Shown piece after piece: positions 18,329-25,485 of a DNA stretch of 33,185 nt. Below the pieces are notes generated by a model, which worked only from the letters and a program-made list of their open reading frames with translations, did not search any database and was not told the origin of the DNA. The first letter of the stretch is position 1, and each line of letters opens with the position of its first letter. Location: the NCBI GenBank assembly GCA_023489405.1, contig JAMDCW010000050.1:6818-40002 (forward strand), in the 5' to 3' direction. The DNA is from Chloroflexota bacterium. GTDB taxonomy: Bacteria; Chloroflexota; UBA4733. The translations under genes and the position numbers were made by a program.

Positions 18329-19342
18329 ATGGTAGAGCAATCTACGCGGGCTACCGATAGACCGCTTCCTCTTCCGCGAGCAAATCTCCTGCACCTCCTT
18401 GAACAGATGGTCCTGATCCGCCGTTTTGAAGAGAAGACGATGGAGATGCTCGCACTTAATCGAATTCGCGGATATTGCCATTGGAATATCGGGGAAGAGG
18501 CAAGCGTTGTGGGAGCAGTGACTGCTTTGACAGAGAACGACCGCCTCATCACTTCTTATCGTGATCACGGGTTTGCTATTGCCCGTGGTACTCCGCCCGA
18601 GACAGTCATGGCAGAGCTATTTGGTAAAGAAGGTGGCTGTGCTGGTGGTCGCGGTGGATCTATGCATATGGTAGATATAGCCCGTGGCTACTTCGGAGGG
18701 TATGGCATTGTTGCCGGACACCTTCCGCTGGCCGCGGGGCTTGCTCTTGCTGCCGATTATCTTGGTGAAGATCGAGCTGTGCTATGTGCTTTTGGAGATG
18801 GTGCGACGAACATCGGTGCTTTCCATGAATCACTCAATCTCTCCAAGCTCTGGCACCTTCCTGTAGTTTGGCTGATTACGAATAATCAGTATGGGATGGG
18901 GACTTCTGTCCACCGTGCTTCAGCGGAAGCAGAGCTATACAAGCGAGCATGCGCCTACGAGATGTACTCGGAGCAAGTAGACGGCATGGATGTGCTCAGC
19001 GTCTACGAGGCTACCGAGCGGCTGCTGCGGCGAGCACGAGAAGATCGAGAACCGAGCTTGCTGGAAACACTGACGTATCGCTACCCTGGGCACTCATATG
19101 CTGATGCCGGAAAATCTTACCGCACAAAGGAAGAAATCGAGCGATGGCATCAACGCGACCCGATTCGCTTGTTCCAGCGATATCTCGAGGAACACGGTAT
19201 CTTGAACCAAGGCGAGTATGACCTCGTTGAACGACGAGTATCTCAAAAGATTGAGGAAGCAGTAAAGTTCGCTGAGGAGAGCCCTTTCCCATCTCCAGAT
19301 ACCCTATTCAAATATCTGTATGCAGAAGAAGGTACAAAATAG
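18329..19342 (+). CDS. pdhA: Thiamine-dependent pyruvate (2-oxo acid) dehydrogenase E1 component, alpha subunit
   Basis: MVLIRRFEEKTMEML, GGRGGSMHM, CAFGDGATNIGAFHESLN, NNQYGMGTSVHR. ATG 18329 preferred over TTG 18320. Confidence 0.9.
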   Translation: MVEQSTRATDRPLPLPRANLLHLLEQMVLIRRFEEKTMEMLALNRIRGYCHWNIGEEASVVGAVTALTENDRLITSYRDHGFAIARGTPPETVMAELFGKEGGCAGGRGGSMHMVDIARGYFGGYGIVAGHLPLAAGLALAADYLGEDRAVLCAFGDGATNIGAFHESLNLSKLWHLPVVWLITNNQYGMGTSVHRASAEAELYKRACAYEMYSEQVDGMDVLSVYEATERLLRRAREDREPSLLETLTYRYPGHSYADAGKSYRTKEEIERWHQRDPIRLFQRYLEEHGILNQGEYDLVERRVSQKIEEAVKFAEESPFPSPDTLFKYLYAEEGTK

Positions 19343-19344
19343 GC

Positions 19345-20328
19345 ATGGCTGAAGGGACATACCGGCAGGCTTTGCAACAGGCTCTGCGCGAAGAGCTTAT
19401 ACGAGATGAACGTGTCTTCCTCATGGGTGAAGAGATCGGCCTTTTTGGGGGTTCATATAAGATTACCGATGGTCTCCTCCAAGAGTTTGGTGAAAAGCGT
19501 GTCCGAGACACGCCAATCTCCGAAGAAGGATTTCTAGGAGCAGGTATTGGCGCTGCAATGGGTGGCCTGCGTCCAGTAGTGGAAATTATGACAATCAACT
19601 TTATTCTAATCGCTATGGACCAGATCGTTAATAATGCGGCGAAGATTCGTTACATGTTTGGAGGGGCTATTGGGGTACCGATGGTCATCCGCACCCCTGG
19701 TGGAGCTGGCGTTGGCCTCACGGCTCAGCACTCCCAGAGCCTTGAAGTCTGGTTTGCTAGTACGCCTGGTTTGATCGTCGTGGCTCCGTCTACTCCTGCT
19801 GATGCTAAGGGACTGCTCAAAGCGAGTATCCGGAGTAATGACCCCGTACTATTCTACGAACACCTCATGCTGTACAACGACAAGGGTGAGATTCCGGATG
19901 AGGATTATGTTGTCCCGATTGGGAAAGCTGAGATTAGGCGGCCGGGGAAAGATCTCACAATGATTTCCCATTCGCTCATGACCCAGCGAAGTCTGAAAGC
20001 CGCTGAAGAGCTTGAGCGCAATCATGGGATCTCCGCAGAGGTGGTCGATCTGCGCAGCCTACGTCCCCTCGACTTTGATACCATAGCGGCGTCTGTACGC
20101 AAAACAAACCATGTACTGTGTATTGAGGAAGGCTGGCTAAGCTACGGAATAGGAGCAGAGATTGCAGCACGTGTAGCTGATGAGTGCTTTGACTGGCTCG
20201 ATGCTCCAGTAAAACGGATCGGCGGTGCCGAAGTGCCCATGCCTTATTCTAAACCCCTGGAGAGTGCGGCGATGCCAAGCCACGAGCGCATCCTCGAGGC
20301 GGCAATACGAGCGCGCCGCGGATCATAG
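19345..20328 (+). CDS. pdhB: Pyruvate (2-oxo acid) dehydrogenase E1 component, beta subunit
   Basis: VFLMGEEIGLFGGSYKIT, FGEKRVRDTPISEEGFLGAGIGAAMGGLRPVVEIM, RTPGGAGVGLTAQHSQSLE. Confidence 0.92.
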   Translation: MAEGTYRQALQQALREELIRDERVFLMGEEIGLFGGSYKITDGLLQEFGEKRVRDTPISEEGFLGAGIGAAMGGLRPVVEIMTINFILIAMDQIVNNAAKIRYMFGGAIGVPMVIRTPGGAGVGLTAQHSQSLEVWFASTPGLIVVAPSTPADAKGLLKASIRSNDPVLFYEHLMLYNDKGEIPDEDYVVPIGKAEIRRPGKDLTMISHSLMTQRSLKAAEELERNHGISAEVVDLRSLRPLDFDTIAASVRKTNHVLCIEEGWLSYGIGAEIAARVADECFDWLDAPVKRIGGAEVPMPYSKPLESAAMPSHERILEAAIRARRGS

Positions 20329-20424
20329 CGCCTCTTACGAGTTCCCGCCTGATTGGCCAAGGCGGTAGCGGTTGCCTAGCTCTTGCGAGTACCCCTGAAC
20401 GTATCGCTCTTAAGTCGAAAGATC

Positions 20425-21894
20425 CTACAACGTTGTCGCTGGCAGCTTGGCCTGCGACTGGTGCCGATCGGTAATTGGGAATGGGTATCCTTGGCGTGCG
20501 AGACAACCATAACAAAATTGACGATGAAGCGCTGCTTCAGGGTGATCTAGATCAGTAAGCGCTCCAGTAGCTCGCGCCAATCCTTCTAAGCTAAGATAGC
20601 CCAAACTCGTTGCATTAATGTACTCTGCGATTTGATCAACGCTGTGGTTACTGGCGATAAGCTCTGTTTCTGTAGGTATATCAATACCGAAGTAACAGGG
20701 GTGTTTGAGTGGTGGCGAGCCAATGCGTACGTGAACCTCTTTGGCGCCAAGTCGCCGTAATGAGCGAATGAGGATAGAGGGCGTGTTGCCGCGGACTATG
20801 GAATCGTCTACGACGACAAGCCGTTTCCCCTCGACCTTACTTCTGACGATATTGAACTTGAGGTCCACTTCTAACTGCCGCAGCCGTTGATCAGGCTTGA
20901 TGAACGACCTATCAGCATAACGACTTGCAATAATTGGCTCCGCGTATGGTAAGCCACTCTCTTCGGCATACCCTAAGGCAATCGGAATTGCCGTTTGAGG
21001 TATTGGCACCACGAGATCAGCATCCGCTGGATATTCACGAGCAAGCTGCCGGCCAAGTTCTTCGCGTACGCTGTAAACGTTTTGGCCACGTAGTTGACTT
21101 GTTGCATCACTGAAGTAGATATATTCGAAGATGCAGAGCGCCGAGTGCGACCGGTTGCCGATAGAAGAGAGAGAAACACGGCCCGAAGAATCGATGCGTA
21201 CGACTTCTCCAGGATTAATCTCACGCTCAAACGTGGCCCCTACACGATCGAGCGCGCAGGTTTCGGAGGCTAGCATCCACCCCGCACCTAATCTTCCCAG
21301 ACATAGTGGGCGCATACCATAAGGGTCACGAACGCCATACAGACAGCCGTCTGCCAGAAGCACGAGAGAGTATGCACCACGTAGGCGGTGTGCTACGTGC
21401 CGGATCCGCTGTTCCATCGGTAGCCCTACTTGTTCGAGCAGCAGAGCAGCGATGACCTCGCTGTCAGTTTCTGATCTCAAAGGTATCTGCTTGACCTCGT
21501 GGCGCAAGCTAGCAACGTTCATCACATTACCGTTGTGGGCTAGCGCCAGCGAATCGTACAGGAGCCGGCAATGGGAACGGAGCACGAAGGGAGCGGCATT
21601 CTCTACCGCACTTGAACCGCTCGTTGAGTAGCGAACGTGACCTATGCCAAAGTGTACTTGAGAAGATGAATGCGCTCCGTGAGGAAACACATCACGTACT
21701 CGTCCCATTCCCGTATGTGCATCGATGTCCCCGTCCGGGAGGAGCAGAGCGATGCCGGCACTTTCTTGGCCTCGGTGCTGTAGAGCATTGAGCGCAATAA
21801 CGAGATACTGCGCGATGTCGATCTGGCCAGTGGGGTCGAAAACGCCTGCGATTCCGCAATGATCTCTTAGGACATCTTCTTCGACCGAACGCAC
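20425..21894 (-). CDS. purF: Amidophosphoribosyltransferase
   Basis: DHCGIAGVFDPTGQ (N-terminal nucleophile Cys after a short propeptide), GHVRYSTSGSSAVENAAPF, VVDDSIVRGNT. Confidence 0.95.
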   Translation of the reverse strand: MRSVEEDVLRDHCGIAGVFDPTGQIDIAQYLVIALNALQHRGQESAGIALLLPDGDIDAHTGMGRVRDVFPHGAHSSSQVHFGIGHVRYSTSGSSAVENAAPFVLRSHCRLLYDSLALAHNGNVMNVASLRHEVKQIPLRSETDSEVIAALLLEQVGLPMEQRIRHVAHRLRGAYSLVLLADGCLYGVRDPYGMRPLCLGRLGAGWMLASETCALDRVGATFEREINPGEVVRIDSSGRVSLSSIGNRSHSALCIFEYIYFSDATSQLRGQNVYSVREELGRQLAREYPADADLVVPIPQTAIPIALGYAEESGLPYAEPIIASRYADRSFIKPDQRLRQLEVDLKFNIVRSKVEGKRLVVVDDSIVRGNTPSILIRSLRRLGAKEVHVRIGSPPLKHPCYFGIDIPTETELIASNHSVDQIAEYINATSLGYLSLEGLARATGALTDLDHPEAALHRQFCYGCLARQGYPFPITDRHQSQAKLPATTL

Positions 21895-21996
21895 CTTTTT
21901 CTCCCTTGACCAGTATACACTAGGCCAGGTAGCCCTGCTTACTGATCCTGAACGTGAACGATGTTTGCACCGATGGTACGGATGTCGGCGATATAC

Positions 21997-22002
21997 TATA
22001 AT
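21997..22002 (+). promoter_or_regulatory. Candidate -10 element TATAAT upstream of the RND operon leader
   Basis: Consensus hexamer in the intergenic region; no strong -35 at 16-18 bp. Confidence 0.3.
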
Positions 22003-22168
22003 GGCGTAGCTTACTGGTTGGATAGTAAGGGGTGGAGATAGAGGGTATCGCTATTCTGATGCCACAATTGCTCTCCTTGCGGAATTGATAACGAGGAAGG
22101 AACAAGCCTACCTGCACTATTGTCGTCATGGGAAATACGACAAGCCCTAAGAAGGGGGGTGAACGACT

Positions 22169-22243
22169 GTGAGGCTGCGTATGGAGCGCACATGGTGGCG
22201 CTCGAATCCTGCCCTTGAGGGTAGGAGCGCACCATGTGGCTAA
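22169..22243 (+). CDS. Putative leader peptide (uORF) MRLRMERTWWRSNPALEGRSAPCG*
   Basis: GTG start preceded by AAGGGGGGTG SD with about 8-nt spacing. Overlaps the RND gene start in a different frame; its stop TAA (22241-22243) lies just past the RND ATG (22234). Confidence 0.5.
   Translation: MRLRMERTWWRSNPALEGRSAPCG
22184..22238 (+). promoter_or_regulatory. Hairpin sequestering the SD and start codon of the RND pump gene (putative translational attenuator)
   Basis: CACATGGTGGCGCTC (22189-22203) is complementary, with one bulged G, to GAGCGCACCATGTG (22225-22238), which contains the ATG. CTGCCC (22209-22214) pairs with GGGTAG (22219-22224) over the SD. Alternative hairpin GAGCGC (22184-22189)/GCGCTC (22198-22203). 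Confidence 0.55.
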
Positions 22244-25200
22244 CGCGCTATGCGCTGCGTAATCCTATTGCCGTCGCTGTCATTTGTCTCCTTTTGGTTG
22301 TGATCGGAATCTATGCCTACTTTACCCTCGGGATTAGTCTTATTCCGAACGTTACTTTCCCTGGGGTCACCGTCGTAACAACTCTTCCAGGAGCGGACCC
22401 GCAAACGATCGAGACACAAATTACCAAGCCTATTGAAGATGCTATTGCGCAACTGAGCAATGTCGACACTATTACTTCGACTTCTTCAGAAGGGAGAAGT
22501 GTTGTCAATGTCCAGTTCACGTCATCGGCGAATGTTGATCTTGCTCCGATTAATGTCGAACGCGCGGTTAACTCTGTGCAGAATCAGTTCCCTGCAGGAA
22601 CAAACGCTCCGAGCATTCAACAGTTCAATTCGAGTGCCATTCCAGTCGAAGTCATAACATTGTCAGGCCCCCAATCAGCGAATGAGTTACAACAGCTTGC
22701 AACGAACCGCCTCCAGCGACCATTTCAAGCCCTACCAGGAGTACAAAGCGTGCAAGTTGTTGGTGGCTCCGCACGGGAAATCCACGTAGAAGTCAATGTC
22801 AACAAGCTGGTAGGGTATCAGATCGGCCTCAATCAGATTCAAACGGCTATCGCCTCGTCGGAATTGCAACAGTCAGCCGGCATACTTCCTAGTGGCCGGA
22901 TGGATACATCGGTGGTGTTCGATGCCTTATCGGCGACGCCTCAACAACTGAAGAATATTGTTGTTAGTTCTACTTCCCGTGGAAACGTGAGGCTTGGTGA
23001 GCTTGCGACGATTAGTGATGGCTTCAAGAAGGATACATCTTTTTTTAGAGTTGACGGAAAGTCAGCTATAGCTCTCATTGTAAGGAAGCTCTCCTCCGCT
23101 AATACGCTCGTGGTAAGCCATGAGGTTGACCGGGAAATCAAGCTTCTAGCTCCTTCGTTGCCTGCTGGGACTAAGCTAAGTGTGGTTTTCAGCCTAGCTG
23201 ACTATACCCAGCAGTCCTTCAATACTGTACAGCATACACTTATTGAAGCGATCATCTCTACAGGACTTATTCTCCTGATTTTTCTTCATACATGGCGTAG
23301 TACGCTCATTGTGCTTGTAGCTATTCCCACATCGCTGCTGACTGCTATAGCAGTAACTTTCTTCCTTCACTATGACCTCAATCTTTTTACGATGCTGGCA
23401 TTGACCCTGAGTGTTGGTATCCTCGTTGATGATAGTATCGTTATTCTTGAAAATATTTATCGCCATCTCTTTTTACGGGAATTGCCGGTTTTTGCCGCAA
23501 TAAATGGCCGTAGTGAAATAGGTTTTGCTGCTATTACTATTACGTTTGTTGATGTGGTAGTCTATGCTCCTATTGCTTTCATTCCCAATGTTGCCGGTCA
23601 GATCCTTGGCCCTTTCGCTTTAGTAATCGCTAGTGCGACATTGACCTCACTATTGGTCTCATTTACCCTCACACCTTTACTGGCCAGCCGTATCTTAACT
23701 CCCGAGGTAGCGTTGCAAGAAGGAAGCGGCTACCTTGCCCGTTTTGGACGTAAGTGGAATCACGGTTTCGCACAGCTCACAGCATTGTACAGTCGTACCC
23801 TGGATTGGACACTAACCGGATACTGGGTGAAATTTGGTCCGTTGCGTCTAAGAGCACGCTTCTTAGTCGTGTTAATTGGTGTCTTCACAATCCTTGTTGC
23901 TATTGGTTTCGTTGCCAGTGGCAGCATTGGAGTAGACCTTTTCCCTACCGGTGACCAGAGTGAAGTAGATGCTACACTGACTATGCCACCTACTACAGCG
24001 ACCCGAGAGACTGAGCGTGTCGTAGGACAGATGCTCACCAAAATACATCAGTTCCCAGAAGTGCGTGAGTATTACAGTGATGTCACTAATAATACTGCGC
24101 AATTGACATTCTTACTTGTTCCCATCAATGATCGTAAACGCTCATCTGCTCAGATAGCTGAAAGTATTCGTAAAAATCTGGACCCCCACCTTCCGGGTGA
24201 GCATTTTACTACCAGCCTGCCCAATGCTTTCGCCTTTAGCAGTGGCAGTGGTGGTCAAGATCTCCAAATTGCTATCAGAGGTGATGATCCTACGATCCTG
24301 TCTGAGCTGACTACTCGAGTAGAGCAGACGCTGCGAAATATTCCAGGAGCAGTGGCTATTACCAGTTCATCGGATGTTGTGCAGCCCCAGATGGTCTTCC
24401 ACTATAACCGCGCTGAAGGGAGTGATCTCGGAATTTCCGCTCAGCTTGCCGCCCAGACACTTGCGCTAGCCGTGAATGGCCAGGTAGTGAGTGAGTTCCA
24501 GCAGCCTGGGCGGGCCAATGTCGATATTCGACTCCGTGCAGACCAGGCATTTCGATCATCTCCACCCCGGCTTGTCACGCTGCCACTCTTGTCATCGACG
24601 GGTCAATTCGTTCAGCTAGGACAGGTCGGATCATTCGTTTCGCAAACAGCGCCCTTGAGTATCGACCATTATAATCGCCAGCGCAGCATTACTGTGAGCG
24701 CGTCGGTCGAGGGGCGGCCTGTTGGATCCGTAATCGCGGATGCCAGTACGGCAATCGCCAGAATCCCCGTACCACCAGGCTACTCTATTCAGCTTGGTAG
24801 CCAGTCACAAACCTCTATGACGACCTTCGCCGACCTTGGCAAAGCCCTCCTTATTGGTATCTTGCTGGTGTATATCCTCATGACCTTCCTATTCCGTTCT
24901 TTTACACTGCCGTTTTCTGTGCTTGTTTCCCTACCACTCGCGTCATTCGGTGCTCTTGGTGCTATGGTCCTCACTAAAACGCCATTTACCTTATTTTCTG
25001 CCCTCGGCTTTTTCCTACTGGTGGGCCTCGTAGGTAAAAACGCCATTCTCCTCGTAGATTACACCCATACGCTCAGAAAACGCGGGAGAAGCCGGACCGA
25101 TGCCCTACGAGAGGCTGGACCGATACGGTTGCGCCCTATCGTTATGACGACTACGTCTGTTATTGTGGCGCTCGTTCCAGTAGCGATTGGCATTGAAGCA

Positions 25201-25485
25201 GGGTCAGAACTGTTGAAAGCTTCAGCGATCGTGTTAATCGGCGGGCTGCTTACCTCAACGTTGTTGACACTGGTCTTTGTGCCGGCAATGTATACGTACT
25301 TTGACGATCTTCAGGAGCATCTACTGCATCGTTGGCGGCGGCTTACTTCCCCACGGGAACTTACTGAAGAGGAAAAAGCTTTTCTGTCGGTGAAGCACGA
25401 TGGAACCGCCGTCGCTAACAACGATGGATACGCCCTACCCCAGGCTCACGATGATGAAGTCGCACTGAAAGTACTAGGAGAATGA
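22234..25485 (+). CDS. Efflux RND transporter permease subunit (HAE1/AcrB-like)
   Basis: MWLTRYALRNPIAVAV, ISLIPNVTFPGVTV, VGILVDDSIVILENIYRHL, GLVGKNAILLVDYTHTLR. Confidence 0.93.
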   Translation: MWLTRYALRNPIAVAVICLLLVVIGIYAYFTLGISLIPNVTFPGVTVVTTLPGADPQTIETQITKPIEDAIAQLSNVDTITSTSSEGRSVVNVQFTSSANVDLAPINVERAVNSVQNQFPAGTNAPSIQQFNSSAIPVEVITLSGPQSANELQQLATNRLQRPFQALPGVQSVQVVGGSAREIHVEVNVNKLVGYQIGLNQIQTAIASSELQQSAGILPSGRMDTSVVFDALSATPQQLKNIVVSSTSRGNVRLGELATISDGFKKDTSFFRVDGKSAIALIVRKLSSANTLVVSHEVDREIKLLAPSLPAGTKLSVVFSLADYTQQSFNTVQHTLIEAIISTGLILLIFLHTWRSTLIVLVAIPTSLLTAIAVTFFLHYDLNLFTMLALTLSVGILVDDSIVILENIYRHLFLRELPVFAAINGRSEIGFAAITITFVDVVVYAPIAFIPNVAGQILGPFALVIASATLTSLLVSFTLTPLLASRILTPEVALQEGSGYLARFGRKWNHGFAQLTALYSRTLDWTLTGYWVKFGPLRLRARFLVVLIGVFTILVAIGFVASGSIGVDLFPTGDQSEVDATLTMPPTTATRETERVVGQMLTKIHQFPEVREYYSDVTNNTAQLTFLLVPINDRKRSSAQIAESIRKNLDPHLPGEHFTTSLPNAFAFSSGSGGQDLQIAIRGDDPTILSELTTRVEQTLRNIPGAVAITSSSDVVQPQMVFHYNRAEGSDLGISAQLAAQTLALAVNGQVVSEFQQPGRANVDIRLRADQAFRSSPPRLVTLPLLSSTGQFVQLGQVGSFVSQTAPLSIDHYNRQRSITVSASVEGRPVGSVIADASTAIARIPVPPGYSIQLGSQSQTSMTTFADLGKALLIGILLVYILMTFLFRSFTLPFSVLVSLPLASFGALGAMVLTKTPFTLFSALGFFLLVGLVGKNAILLVDYTHTLRKRGRSRTDALREAGPIRLRPIVMTTTSVIVALVPVAIGIEAGSELLKASAIVLIGGLLTSTLLTLVFVPAMYTYFDDLQEHLLHRWRRLTSPRELTEEEKAFLSVKHDGTAVANNDGYALPQAHDDEVALKVLGE

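Noticed and set aside
22189-22234. tRNA-like 3' end: CTCGAATCC ... GCGCACCA upstream of the RND gene
   Set aside because: The putative T-stem does not pair, there is no D or anticodon arm at the proper spacing, and the ACCA is the SD-to-start spacer of the pump gene.
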